Positions 11,620 through 25,500 of a stretch of DNA of 64,000 bases are shown piece after piece; the first letter of the stretch is position 1, and every line of letters starts with the position of its first letter. The position numbers and the translations under genes are program-made. The notes under the pieces were generated by a model that had not been told where the DNA came from, did not search any database, and saw nothing but the letters and a program-made list of their open reading frames with translations. The DNA comes from Lycocorax pyrrhopterus obiensis (taxonomy: Eukaryota; Chordata; Aves; Passeriformes; Paradisaeidae), in NCBI GenBank assembly GCA_014706295.1, contig JACSVZ010000002.1:54598660-54662659 (forward strand), in the 5' to 3' direction.

Positions 11620-12000
11620 ACGGTGACCTCAGGACAACCCCAGGGAAAACGCGTTCCTCGGGGGACGAAGGTTTCATCTTCTTTTCAGTCATAAACGGTG
11701 GAATTTAAAAAAAAATTCTGCCTTGTTGACTTCAGAATCGTCAAGCACTTTATGTGAAGCGTGCCCTTAAGCTATCCTCTACAAGACCCAGGTATTACAA
11801 TGATAAATCCTTTTTAATATGAAAGGTGCCAGCGGGAGTCAAGTGTTTCATTGCCGACTTTGACTAGAGAAAACAGGAATATCCTGCTGACATAAATACA
11901 ACAGTGTTGGTGCATGCTGCATTTAGCTTATGAGCATAAATTTAAAGCTGATTAATCTTCATGAACACACAATGCATCAAGCTTGAATTCAAGCTGCACG
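11620..12000. other. Spacer beyond the promoter
   Basis: Base composition returns to AT-rich and nothing is recognised. Confidence 0.5.
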
Positions 12001-12330
12001 TGTCTCCGAATCGCCAGAGCCTGTACAGCGAACGCCCCCGTGTGATGAGTGCCCCGCGGGCCCCTGGCAGCCGGAACACCCCAGGGGCCGATCCCCCGTG
12101 GGACAGCACTCCCCTCAGCCTCTGCCGGGTGTCCCGTCTCCTGTACCAGGGGTGGCTGGTGACATTCCTCACAGCAGGGCTTGGGACACTGCACGGGCAG
12201 CAGCAGGGCCTGTCCGTACTCTGCAGGTACCAGGAGATGAACGAGTGTGTGCTGCAAACTGTGCAGCCACTGTGCTCCCTTTCCCTCCTCCCTTCTGCTC
12301 TGCAGACAGCCTATCCTGTTTCTGGCCCGT
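12000..12330. other. Unassigned GC-rich block
   Basis: About 330 bases are GC- and CpG-rich inside AT-rich DNA, open for long stretches on both strands (minus 12452-11952, 166 codons; plus 11961-12353, 130 codons). Neither translation resembles a family I know. Candidates are a second small CpG island, a divergent-transcript exon or an eroded transposable element. Overlapping open frames on both strands argue for composition rather than coding. Confidence 0.35.
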
Positions 12331-12452
12331 CTTGGATTCTCGCTGATGGTTGAATGCCGAGGTACAAGTAGCCAGGTAACCCAAATCTGTCTAGAAATGC
12401 GTGTGTCAGGGGTCAAAATGACACTGGTGCCTCTGGATGGCCACAACTGCAT

Positions 12453-15400
12453 ATCTGTTCCTCAGCAGTTACTATACATGTCAATGACTGCTGATTTCCT
12501 AGCCCACTTCTGTCACTTCCAACTCCTGTCTGGCAGAATCTAGCTCTGCCATTTTTAAAAAACTGGTAACAATACTGACTGTAGCCCTCATGCACAAATG
12601 CAGAGTCATGAAAAACCCTTCTGAAAATTTAACTGGTCATAATGACACTTAGCAAGAATTCACCAGGTGCCAACAATTCTTCATCTGGCAACAACACTAT
12701 TAAACTTGGGTTAACCCTTTGCTTATCATCTTCCACTCTGTCTCCTCAGCCTCTTGCTCTTCTGGAAAAGATACACAAGTTGTGGCTCAGGGAAGCTGTG
12801 AGTTTCCCGAATTCATACTATCTTAGTTTAAATGTCTTAAATTTAACAAAGTTGATCGTCCCACACAGATGCTTAAGAATGAGTCCTTATAATCATGAGA
12901 AAAAAATGAAGAAATCTTACATTCCCACCCCTTTCTCTTTTTAGTTGTGGGTGGATAATTAGGTGAATCATATTGTATACATAGAGCAACATTGTTGGAG
13001 TATGAAGTACAGTGGCAACTTGAAGACAAGTTGATTCTGTGTTGATGGCCTGGACAGGAGTGCTGGGATTGAGTGTGAGGTGTGGTGCCTCAGGGTGTGG
13101 ATGTTTTCCACACTTATGTGTGTTCTAAATGGGGCAGTGTCTGTGTATTACGGTGACACTCTGTCAAGATACATACCAGAAGATCAAAGCAGGAGAGCAA
13201 TATTTCACTGGCTAAAAAACTGTTCTGGTATTTTTGCACAATAAAGTTACCTGAAATTGTTAAAAACAAAGTAGTTGACTTGCGACCCATTGTAAAGTTT
13301 GCCAATGCCATATCTAAGTTTAAAACTGGGCTAATTTTAGGCTTAGGGTATCTGATATACCAAAGGTACTTCTGGAACATGAACGTGCATATCTCAGCAG
13401 CTGCTCCCTGCTTTCCTGGTGTACTGGAGAGAGGTTCTAGATGGGTCAGTACACAGTCAGAGCTTAATACTACCAAGAGGTTTTGGGAGATCATTACAAA
13501 GGAATTCTGTCAGCTTCATCTTAGCAGTAAGGTTTGCCATTAAGCAATCAGCCATGAGTGATCTCCAAAAGTGAGTATGAGCATAGTGTCATAGGGTGTT
13601 TGCTCCATTTTTACTGCATATAATGCTTCAGATAAAGCATTGCTCCTATTCAGATCATTATAACTCAACTTTGTCTCTCAAACAAAAATGGATGGGAGCA
13701 TCCAATGGACTTTGTCATAATGCAGACACTTCAAGATTTCAAGCTTTTTTGAAGGGTGATTGATTACCATGGCCAGGACTTGTATATGGGCCACTCTGTG
13801 GGGCAGGTTCCTTTCATTCTCACTACAGCAATTTCTGTTGCTGTGTGCTGTTGTCTCTGGCAGAGGTGAATTAAGCCTTGTGAAAGACCCAGGGCAGAGG
13901 ACTATTTACACTGTAAGTTGTTCTCCAGTCATGCAATGCTTATGAACTGACAGAACCGTGTTTCATTGATTCCAGCTTGGGGAGTAATATAATCCTTTTA
14001 AGAAATCACAGCTCTTAAATGGTATTTAGATGAATTTCAACAACATTTAAATCACTGTTTACTTGTCTCTTATAATAAACGAGAAAAACATAATGAAAAA
14101 GAGCAAGCTATCAAAATGTGAGGAGAACGGAAACCATCAGTGTTTAATTAAGATGGTATATGCATTGTCACCAAACATTGTGCAATGTTTCCAAAGAGCC
14201 TTAAACCATAGTCTCTCCCAAAATGTGTACATATTCTGTGGTCAGGTCTGTAGTCTTTTCAAGACATGTGGCCCTACTGCCTGGTCAGATTCCAGGCTGT
14301 TTTCTGTGAATATCATGAATAACAGGGCATTGCTAGGACTGCCTACAACAGCATCAGGAAAGACATACTCACGTGCAGTCGACGTCTCTGTCCTGATCTT
14401 CAATCTGTGCATCTTTTCCTCACGCACAGGTTGGTGGGGTTGTGCACTGCTGGCTGAATGTCACTAATAATACAGTGACCTCCAGCACATAAATCCTTTG
14501 CTACCACAGAGAAGCAAACAGTGAGCAAACAGGTTAAGTGCAAGTTCATAGGCTTAATGAGGTTTTAAATATTGCAGCTCACAGCATAGGAGATTATAAT
14601 GACCCTAAATTGAACAAGAGAGTTAAAATAAACTTCTAGGATCAATGATTATTACCAGGGCATGGTAATAAACATACATTTCTGTATTTTCCGATAATAT
14701 CTCTCATACAGGGTATTAAGACAATTTACTAGTGAAGCCCTGTCACCCTCTTCTGATGAAGGGAACTGATACATATGAATTACTTCCCTGCTTTTGTGAA
14801 TTCACTTCTCTCTTCTTTAATAACATACAATAATATTGCAACAACAACTCTTTGGGTCAAAATGTCGCATTTAATGTGAGAAGAAAATGGAAGTATATGA
14901 AAAAGAGCTAGAAATTTATGATTATATTAAGGGTAAATGTCTAACATTCACTTCCAAGCACCACAGGAGTCTTAATAGCCCTTTTGCCATTACTTCTTAC
15001 CCAAGTGTTTTCAAGGGAGAGGATACTTTTTTGCCTCTTCTTTTACCTGTATAACCAAAGCACAGAACTTTGATAGTTAGATATTACAACAGGACAGTTT
15101 TCTTATTTGCAGAATCATTACAATTTCAGATCCTGGCAAAGAAATCTTTCCTGTCTATTTCATGAACTGCCAGCAGTTGGGCTTAAACTGAATTGTGAGT
15201 GGAAGTGGCTAAGCAAAGGAATAATATTTTTTGTTCCCCCTAGCTTTCCTCGGGCTTTCTTTGAATGTCCTCAGGGCTTGCAGTCTGGAAAACTGTACTC
15301 TACACTGCTGCATACTAAGCAGAGCAAAAGATACACTTTATTAACACCAAAACAATTCTCTTCTGTCATTTTCCTTAGTTTGCTCCTCAAATAAGAAAGA

Positions 15401-18400
15401 TTTGTTGTCCCTAGAAGTAACCCATATTTTCATTCTGGAGCTTTGATAACAACTCTAACATTACAAAAAAGATGGTATGGCTGAGATCAAAGTGAGCTGC
15501 ATACACATCCCAGCTCAAAATTAATGTTGACAGAACAGAATGTAGTATGGGACTACACTATTATTTTTAGAATATACAACAGAGAAACAAGGAAGGAATA
15601 TTCCTGATTGTCTTCAATCTGTTGACAATGAGCTTTTTACAGTGTGAAATTCCGTGTGAACAAAAAGAGGTTTTGTCAATAAGGGCAAGAAAATGAAATA
15701 AGTTCTACATTTTAGTTGTGTAACTGAATTATGTGTCTACTGAAATTGTAATATTAGAGATGAATCTCACTGGGTTTGTATCATCAATAAATCAGGACTC
15801 CAAAGCTTTCTGACTCAGATATCCTTAAATAAGATTTTTTTGATGCAGGGCTGCCTTTTTTTTTGTGTAATACTTGATCATAATATGCAAATGTTTACTG
15901 TAAATGAAATTGATCCAAGGAAAATGCTGTATTCTGCTTATGGATTTCCCCAGTGAATTGCATCTCTATTCAAATTACACAGACTTTTTGTCACACTTGC
16001 ATTTCTTCCACAGGAGAGAAATGCCAGCTTTTTTCTTTTGGCAAAGAGACGAATTGCTCTCTCTGTGTTATCCCTCATATAAACTCAGGCAAATGCTGAC
16101 AAACTGTGGGAATAGCAGCTGTACAATGCTGATCCAATTGTCTGAAGTGAATAGAACTGCTAGAAGGCATAAAACTTGTGGAGTGCACTGATTTTCTTGG
16201 CACCTGAAGCCAAGAGAAAACAATTGTTTCAGTGGCAATGCACAGTTTCAGGAAGGTTGAGGTTATGACAAAGGTGGTTAAATGGTGGCTTTTGAGTTAC
16301 ATGTGGATTGTGAACAATTCCAGTACAGCATGTATGCCATATCTGCAGCGTATAATTGGTTAGCTGACTGTGCTTGCACAAAGGCTGCTGGGCAACTCAT
16401 TCTCAGCTGAGGAAAAAAGGGAGCTGGCATTGCTGGCCCTCTTGGGACTCCCTTCCACAGGAAGCTACAGCCTTCTTCAGAGCCATTGTCACCTGTAAAT
16501 GGCTACCTAATCTCCCAGAGGGTGGCCCTGCTAGCTGAGACACAACAATTGTCCAGGACAGTATAATGCTGGGCATGGAAAAATGTTTATGCCCCTTTTG
16601 CCCATTTTTACCTTAAAACTGCTGCAGCAGCCAAGTGCCATGTTAGACATTACTGCACCATCCCTGGCACGGCAGCTGGGCAGTGATTTTCCCTTCTCCT
16701 AGCTCCTTTTCTTCTCTCATTCTTAGTCCTATCCTCTTAACCAATGCTGGAAGAGCAAGTATGCTTATGGCTCTGAGTTATGCTCAACTACCTGAAGGTG
16801 ATAGCATTCAGATAGTAGCTAAACAGTCAGAGATTTACTCTTCTGCCTTCCCTTCAATGTGATTTTACCACTTCTGTGGGTTATTTTCTCAGACCTGCAA
16901 GTACAGGTATGCTCCTCTTTTAGAATTATCGTTGGTGTTAGTGGAAGGTGCTATCTTGAAGAGCAAGTGCAGGTGCCATGCAGCCAACTGGACAGGGACT
17001 TTGTCATTAAACAAGATGAAATCTTGCATGAGCGTGTCTTGAACATTACTCGCTAATCTGGAAGAGACTGAGCGAGGCTTCTCACTGCTACTCCAAATTT
17101 ATTTCACAGGACTTAACTATATAAATTTACATGCAGTTATCTGCCTAAATGTTGCCACACTATCTTGCTCAGGAACAAACAAGTGCAGTTAATTTGACCC
17201 AACAATCAACTGCCATGTAAACAAGTAACATTAGGTACTTTTTTTCATTGAATTGTTGTTGTCACTATCTGTCACCCTGACTTACACTGAGAAGAACTAT
17301 TGAGGCTAGGGAGGTAGTTGCTGATTTCTGTGGGTTTGCACTCAGGGTAACACAGTTCTTACTGTGCAGAATCACAGAGAACATGAACTTTCTCATCAAA
17401 TACACAGCTAGCAGCAGACTTGCTAGCTCTTTAAGAAAACTGAAATGTCAGTGCTCACGTTGCAAGCTCAGGCCCAAGTTTAGAGTAAATGAATGATACA
17501 TTCAAAGCGTGAAGCTGCCTTTTTTTTGCTCATCCAAAAGCAGCAATGAGTGGCTCAGTGAGGCACGCCACGCAGGCTTGGATTGCATTTTAAATAGCAA
17601 TAAAGAGCTTCACAGTTCTTCAAAGAACTAGAAAAAAGAATTATGAACTATACTTGCCTTTTGTGAAATAAATGAGGTCACATCTGCAAAACTATGTATT
17701 ATATTTTACTACTGACTCAATGCATCAGCTGACTAATTGCAACTAAACAATTTTACAAGTAATGCAGCCATTACATAAGCAAAACCAGAATGAATTCAGC
17801 ACCACATGAAGGCAAGGAATCAAATTCCATGGTAACACGACAGGAACTCCAAGTTACAGGAGATGAAACGTAAGGGAAACTGATTTGAGACAATTTGTGC
17901 ACAGAGATGGCAAAAAGCTCTCTATAGAAATGGGTTACTTCATTTTATTTCTTCCTCAACCCAGATTCCAGTCATTTCTCTTTCTAACTCACATACAGAC
18001 ATCAATTTCTCTGAGAAGCTTTGTTCAGATACGTCAACTCAGGTGAAAAATACATCTCAAAATGGGAACTGTGTTATAATTTTAATTATGTAGCAATTGC
18101 AAACTGATCACACTGTATATTGTAAGGCTTTAAAATATTACCTGTCTATGAAATATTAATATCAAGGTCCTTTCCTGTTATTTATAAACATGGTATAAAC
18201 TAAATTAACTGTCAGTTCTGTTCCCAGAACTCTATAAAAATTGCACATTTAGAATATTTTTCTGAATAAAGTTACTAATTAAAACTTTTTTTCCTGTGTA
18301 TTATTGGATTCCATTGAGAAGCACCCTTTATCACAATGCTTGGCAAAGTAATTTCAAGTTTATTGAATTATTATTTAATAATTTGGCCAAGGAAAATCTA

Positions 18401-20580
18401 CAGGTCCTCTGAGAATCATCTTAGCACAGGTGGAATAGTTCCCTTTTTCTTCCTAGCAAGAAAGAGTATATAGTGCTGAGAGTTACATTCTATCCTCATG
18501 CAATATGAGCTTCTCAAGAAAGTTCTCAGAATGTATTAAGACATAAGATGGTGTGGTCTGTGATTGCTTGAGACCATAAAGCCTTGTCTTGTTTGTCATT
18601 CCTACTCCCATATTCCTGTGCAATGCTTCCAGCTTCCTTTCAGAAGCTAAAACAATAGAGACAAAGCTTGCTTCCTGATTGACTGATGGGGTAATGAAAA
18701 TTATTAGTAGCCCTTACAAACACCATTGATTTTTAAAACAACCCCTCAAATATTGACACCTTATCTTTGTATTTGAAACAAGCATTTGTCTGTTTGTTGT
18801 ATTAAATGTAGGTAGGCATGTACACACTGATATCAGCAGACTCTGAGGAGCTCACAAGTGTATTTCAAATTCACTTCAACAAGGGCACCAGGCAGTGTTA
18901 TAAGGATTTCGTAAAAATCCATCCTTTAGAATCTTGTAAGTAATCTCTTGGATGTCCTACAGGCTTGCCTTCATAAAGCTTTCAACACTGAGTTGAGTGG
19001 GCTGCGTGTGTGTGAAGCTGCCCTGATTGAAACGCCAATATTCTCTCTTTCTCTGGGCTCTGAAATTTACTATTGCAATAAAACAGAAGCATTCCCTTGC
19101 ATACTAAACTGAAGTGGCTATGAAGAGCAACTACTGAAGCCCCTCATTTATTTCATGGTTTCGGTGTAATTGACATCAGCATTCAATCCTTTCTACTGGC
19201 CTATTCATTGTCTCCCTCTCCTGGAGATTCAGTCTGGATTCAGTGTACAACAAATTCATTGCTGATCTGCAGCACCTTCCCTCTCTGTAAGGAAGGGCAA
19301 AGAAGAAATCACCCTGTAATTACAAGAAAAGCATCTTTTCCTTTTTTTCATCTCTTAGATATTTCCTGTAATACTTGGCGCGAGCAACCAGCACCATCTC
19401 CCACAGCTCCCAGTCCAAGACTCTATGTTAAGAAGATATTTATCTATTTCTCTGACTCCAAAGAACCAGTGCCAGAGACACCCTAATATAAGTATTTCTT
19501 AATAATTCATGGAATGATTGATGGGCAAAAAATACTACAAACTATGTATTTTTGGCATATTATTTAATCAGCAGGAATAAAAATGCTCTTTTTATAGAGA
19601 ACATGAATAATTTATTTTAGTACTAAAGGATGAGAATTCCTGTAATGCATAATTTGCAAGAATGATGCAATGAGCTCTAACCAGAGACTGGGAAACAATT
19701 AGAGGAAAATGATGAAGGGCCACTGGTCCCCACTGGTCCTTCCATAAGAATGGGGACCAAAAAGTGTTTGAAATTAGTACAGAAGAACTGGTGTGGCATA
19801 AAATAAAGAGAGAAAGAGGGCAGATTGGGAAAAATCTTGCTTCACTTGGGGAAATAAAAGCAAATATTACCTGTAGAGAATACGAAGAATTAAATGGGAT
19901 GTAGCCACCAGATAAATGCAATTTTACAGGGAAAACTGTTAGGAGAAGGATGTGGTAACATTTTTCTGTGGTACAGGCAGTATTTTTTAATACTGAATAC
20001 ACAGCTGAATGCTCTTTTTAGCATAGTGCAGACTGTGTGGGAAAATGGTCCCCCAAAACCTGGCATTTTGGTATCTCTCTCCTGTTCACAGGACACATCC
20101 TCTTCTTTAGCTATCTGTGGTATTTATAAGATTGTAATTGTTACTTGTGGGACCACGCAGCCTTAGAGCTCAGCTGAGGTAGGGATGGTATTGTGGAATA
20201 AGATGATTATGAGCTCTAGGATAAACACTAAGAAACCAGTAATTTATTCCACAGTTGCAGCTTACCACATTTCTAAAATGCATCAAAGACGTGGTAAAAG
20301 CTAGGGGATTCTGTCAGTGGGTTTTCACAGCAGATGCCACATATGATGTGGCTTTGACAGATGCTACAGAGCATGGGGACTTCTGGTGAGAGCACCTAAT
20401 TCCCCACATTACCACTGGCTGAGAGGAAAAACAGTCTCAATAACCACTGTGGACTTGGATCCCATGTTGCCATATGGCTGGAAGTCAGTAGATTCAAAGT
20501 AGCTGAACCCAATCAAAAAAGTGAGGGAGATCATAGATGTTCTGTTTCTACTCCATTCAGTGGACATTTCCTAAGTATTT
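12453..20580. other. Intergenic DNA without recognised genes
   Basis: Mostly AT-rich unique-looking sequence. Open frames up to about 134 codons occur at chance length. No splice-supported exon, LINE or LTR was recognised. The stretch about 17.9-18.3 kb looks low in repeats and could be conserved non-coding sequence, but that cannot be judged from one genome. Confidence 0.5.
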
Positions 20581-20595
20581 GGGGGGGGGGGGGGG
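20581..20595 (+). repeat. G15 homopolymer
   Basis: Fifteen consecutive Gs are followed by TGGCGCGCAGGGGG. This is unusual in AT-rich surroundings, and its length may be an assembly or polymerase artefact. Confidence 0.9.
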
Positions 20596-23500
20596 TGGCG
20601 CGCAGGGGGTAAAGCAGAGGTACTATGTGAAAATATCTACAAAATCTAAAGCCGTGCAAAAGAACACTCTGCTACTAAATTATGTAATAGTGTGTATCAC
20701 TCATTCATTAAGTACCAATGAATAATTTAAAGTTTTCTGTAATTTGACATGCTCCTGAAATTATATCCATTCCCCTGTTTTTTGTTTGGTGTTTTTTCTT
20801 TTTGTATGCACCTGTAAGGGGAGTTTTATGGGCTTTCTTTGGTTTAAACTCTTGATTTAAAAATTTTTCTTTGCGCTGATTAACTTTAAGAGAAAATGGA
20901 AGATCAGTGGATGGACTGTAATTTGGCATGACTATCGGGAATGGAAACCAGAAAGATTCTTTAAAGTGAGAATAAACCCTTTCTTTGACAGATTAGCTGC
21001 TGGTTTCTAAATCTTATTTCTGAGAGACGAGTACACATGAGGGTGACTTGAGGTCCTCTCTTCACCTAGCTGTTAGCAGACTTACAAAAAGTCCAGTCAG
21101 CCCTTCACTAGCTCTCCTGCCCTGTTTTTGAGCTGCAAGGTGTAGTAGTGAGACATGGGCCTTGGATGCAACTTTGCTGACATTGATTGAACAATTGACT
21201 CAGTAGGCAGGATTTCAACCCATGTGACCCAGTCAAGTGCTGGGCATGGGGTAGTCCTTGATGTTAAGGTGGGGGTTGTTCAGTAGCATTTTATGTCTGC
21301 AACAAAAAGAACCTTCTGTCAAATATTTGTGGGTAATTGATGTGTTACTCCTTTGCTGGGTCAGAAGTAGTGGCCTGACCTTAAATACGTCACTGTCTTC
21401 TTGATGTATGTATTTTCCCACTCTGATTCTGAAGCTAAAATAATGAGAATATGTTTAGGCTTACGAAACATGTTTCCCAGTATAGTGTCATTAATAAAAA
21501 TCACAACAAATATACTTTCGAATAAATGAATGAATGAAATTTAAGACTGATACTGCAAAATAAATTTGGACTGGCTTTTTTTTTTGGTGGGGGAATTCAT
21601 TAGACTGTGAAAATTAATCACACTGTGCATAGTATCCCACTGATACACATTACTCACTGCAAAATAATCCTGTTGTTTTGAGACTTTGCATGTATATTGG
21701 ATTGATTCAATGTTTATTGAGATTTTTGGTTTGCATCTCATTTATGTTTATGCCTACCAGATGGTCTTTATTTGTCATAGTATTTCTCAGAATTTTTTTT
21801 TCTAGCTCAGATTTGAGTGTTTGCATGATGAAGATGTGAAAGAAGAAACTGAGCAGTATTAGACATCACAGACAAGGGATTGCTAAGGGTAAAGAAAGTA
21901 CATTATGATTGCAAATAATAGTGTAAGAGAAAAGCCTGAACTGATCTGTATTTTGGCTCTAGGGATAAGAGTCTCAAGCAAAATGTGTATCTTAGTGTGT
22001 TCCTAGTGTTGAATTTGGGGATTTAAAGTTAGGAAAGAAGCTAAAGTAGATCCTTTTCTAAGATTTTTTTTTAGTAGCATGACTTCTTTTCTTCTTCACA
22101 AGCCTTTAAAATCTCATTGCCCGAGACATTTACACAGAGAAGCCCTACGTGCCTAACACTGGATTATAAGCATAATACAGGAGCTGTATAAGAACCAATA
22201 CCTGCCTAAGTCTTTCAGTCTCTCCACCTCAGGAGAGTAGACTGGTTTGTATTTGATCCACTGAGCCAAGGTTCAGCGCTCACTGTTGAGGTGAGGACTG
22301 GCTGAAACAAGGTGGCATCTTGTATGGGAAACAGATTTCACCCCTTCCTTTACAGGAGGGGACACTGATGTCTATAGTATGGTTTCCTTTGGCAATATTG
22401 ATCTTTCCTCCCACCCCCTCCCCCTTCCTTTCCCAATCCCTTCCTGAAACAGGAAAGGCACACAAAAATTTTGGAATCCATGAGAAATCTTTCATCATTT
22501 CAGATAATGGAATAGTCTTTTCCAGTCTTTAATGGCTGAAGCTTTATGAACAGAAGCTAGGTCATACGTCCTCAAAAAGATTTTTCTCACAGAGGATACT
22601 GGAAGAGCTTTTGGCAAATTTCCAGCAAAAGGACACCTTGCTAGAAGTGATAATCCTTCCATGTACAGACATAGAAACAGGCATGAAAAACTCCTGGGTC
22701 TGTTAATCTTGCAAAATTCAGCTAATAGTCAGAGATATGCTCTTCATGCAAAGTCCACCAAATATAATTAACACGGTTCCATAAATATATATAGTGCGCA
22801 TAAAAGCAAATAATAGCCTTAGATAAACCCGGGACACAAAAATACAAGCTCTGAAAGTCCTTTGTTTCTGTCTTAAAACTAACTGAAATATTTTCCTTCA
22901 ACTGTGAATCAGTAAATCTCAAGACAAGATGCTGAAGGAAAGCTAAAATAAATTGAGACCGTAGGCCATTGTCTCAAAAAGACAATACAAACAGGATTTA
23001 GTTATATCTATATACATCGCAACTTGTTAAAGTTTAACAGTGAATAAAAGGAGGCTGTGGTACCAATTACTTGGTGTAGACTAGAAGAGGAAAATTGTTT
23101 TCTGGTAATCCAAGTTAAATCCAGAGTGACCAGAGAAGATGGTAGATGAAGTTGGTGGTGAAAGATATCCAATAGTTAAATCTGTCTTTTGGTAATGGCA
23201 ATATTAACAGCAGTCATGGTTAGAAGTCTCTCACTGTAATAAATAGAATTTTGACTGTAGTCTCCACTTCTTTCACAGAGTAGATTGAAATAAACTTCTT
23301 ATTTTCTCACCCAGAATATGGTTCTTACCATTGGGAAGCATTTAGGGGTACCGAAGAAGAATCAGAAATTGTTCTATGAAAGGAAGATGAGAGGACAAAG
23401 CAAAGACTGGAAGATGTGGAAACCCTGAAAACAGACACCAGATATTTGCCATGCACAACAAAAAGAGCAAAAGGGTTGGGCAGCAGCTCTGATGCCTGAT

Positions 23501-24770
23501 TAAGGCTGTTGTATGTCTATACTGTACATTATAAAGAGCTGATAACCATGTATTAGTGACCGATGTTAAGTTGATCTTTTGCATGTAATGTGTTATTCAA
23601 GTAGTTTTCCCAATAATGTGACACATGTTTAAGGAGATCACAGGAAAAAAAAAGACTAGTGACCTTTCTGTCCTTCAGCAGATAAAAATTTTACCATGCC
23701 TTTTCTATTTCTTTATTCTGTATTGACACCTTGCCTCTCTCCCTATGTGGTCAAGTTCTCCTGAACAAATTTTCGTTTTGTAGAGTCACTACCAAAGCTG
23801 TAATCACAGTTGGGTTGAACACCATGCCTCACCAGCCCAAGGCCACTCAAATTCATTGTTTTCGTGGGACCCAGTGGCAAACATAAATTACAGCATCCCT
23901 GACCCTGTTGCAAACACTCCTTTTTTCCTGACCTCTTTCAATTTGAAGAAGATAAAAACTGTCACAGTTCTCTTCAGGCAGTAACTTTTCAATAGCCATT
24001 GGTGAAAAGCACTATATTTAAAGTTCTGTGCTTTCTTATATGGAACAATGTAGACTTTTCAGGAATTACACAATCCTTTTGTAAAGTTCTTTCTCACTAA
24101 TCTACAGCTCTGCTATTAAAGGTATCCTTGGAGAGATTTAGGAAAGCAATTGTTTGCTCCACTTCAAATTAAAAGAAATCAAGAAGAGGATGTGAATTCA
24201 GCACTGTTATTAGGTCAATAACAGGAGTGGTATATACTTCGTCATAAATATCTTTTCTTGTGTTGGAGTGGGCAACAGTTTTTTTTCTCCTAAAAATAAT
24301 GTTCACTCTTTTGCACAGCTCTCCTCTGGCCTGTAGGTGTCATAGTCAGAATATGGATGAAATAGATAAATATTAGTCTACTTACATGAAATGACTTTCT
24401 GAAAAGCAATGTTCTTGTTAGGTAAGTACTGTTATTTATTGAAACTTTCTAAGTGGAGAAATGACTCTAGTATGTAGGCAAGTATGTAGACAATATAATG
24501 GATTTCACTGCACATTCTCTATCTATGAAGATGAAGCTTCTCATGTTTCTCAGGTAAAAAACCATTTTTTTCAAAATTCTTAACCTGATGCCTCCAGCTC
24601 TGGACTTGCCTGTCTTGATCCCGCTCTTTGTCCATTTTTCCTTTCACCCTTACTTCTTAATATCTAACTCAGATAAGACCCAGAGAAGTGACTGAAAATA
24701 TTAAAGAGCAGCATGTTCCTATGCAAGGAGTAGTGTTGGACTGTAGGTGTAATAAAGCCACAGGATGAAG
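20596..24770. other. Intergenic DNA without recognised genes
   Basis: AT-rich; no family-level match in any reading frame. Confidence 0.5.
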
Positions 24771-24779
24771 CACCAGTGA

Positions 24780-25500
24780 ATGCTAGGGAAAGTTGCCTGG
24801 CCAGTACGGTGGTCAGGACCAATTCTATGATGGAGTGATGGCAACAGTGAACAATGGAAGACCAACAGATATCATCTATCAAGGCCTTCTGTAAGGCCTT
24901 TGACATGGTGCCACAAGACATCCTTATCTCCAAATTGGAGGGACATGGATTTGATGGATGGACTCTCCAGTGGATAAGAAATTGGCTGGATGGACATAGC
25001 CAGAAAGTTGTGGTCAATGGCTCTGTGTCCAGGTAGAGGTCAGTGATGAGTGGTGTCCCTCAGGGCTCTGTCTTGGGATGGTGCTCTTTATCAATGAAAT
25101 AGTGAGATCGAGTGCACCCTCAGCAACTTTACAGATCCGTGAAGCTGAGTAGTGCAGTTGGCACAATAGAAAGATGGGATGCCATCCATGGGACATGGAC
25201 AAACTTGAGAAGTGGGCCCATAGGAATCCCATTAAGTTCAACGAATCTAGGTACAAAGTGCTGCACCTGGGTCGGGGCAATTCCAGACATGAGTCTAGAC
25301 TGGGAGAAGAACTTGCTGAGAGCAACCCTGCTGAGAAGGACTTGGAGGTTCTGGTGGATGAAAAGCTGGACGCAAGCCAAGAGAATTCACTTGCAGCCCA
25401 GAAGGCCAGTGGTATCCTGGGCATTATCAAAAGAGGGGTGGCCAGCAAATCAAGGTAGGTGATTGTCCCCCTCCACTCTCCCCTCATGGGACCCCACTTC
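24780..25500 (+). mobile_element. CR1 LINE fragment, reverse-transcriptase part of ORF2, defective
   Basis: The translated sequence shows CR1 reverse-transcriptase landmarks in order: [47 protein letters not shown]-like, then [34 protein letters not shown] and [10 protein letters not shown]. Several frameshifts and stops break the frame. The catalytic FADD position reads F-T-D-P followed by TGA (about 25123-25142), so the enzyme is dead. The copy is truncated at both ends: upstream it starts near the fingers region, and downstream it fades at CCCCACTTCACC, before the 3' tail. The left edge is approximate. Confidence 0.92.

Larger units (their letters stand above)
10900..11620. promoter_or_regulatory. 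CpG-island promoter of YAE1, possibly bidirectional
   Basis: About 700 bases are strongly GC- and CpG-rich, in sharp contrast with the AT-rich flanks. The block holds clustered YY1 and ETS motifs and a GC-box array but no TATA box, the usual make-up of a housekeeping promoter. The many proline/alanine-rich reading frames across it are by-products of base composition. YAE1 leaves it on the minus strand; a plus-strand first exon is possible. Confidence 0.85.

Noticed and set aside
10838..11694. Many overlapping Pro/Ala/Arg-rich frames on both strands of the CpG island
   Set aside because: They come from GC-rich, stop-poor DNA in a promoter; none matches a protein family.
12000..12452. Protein-coding exon in the GC-rich block
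   Set aside because: Open on both strands through composition, no family match, no consistent splice frame with another exon.
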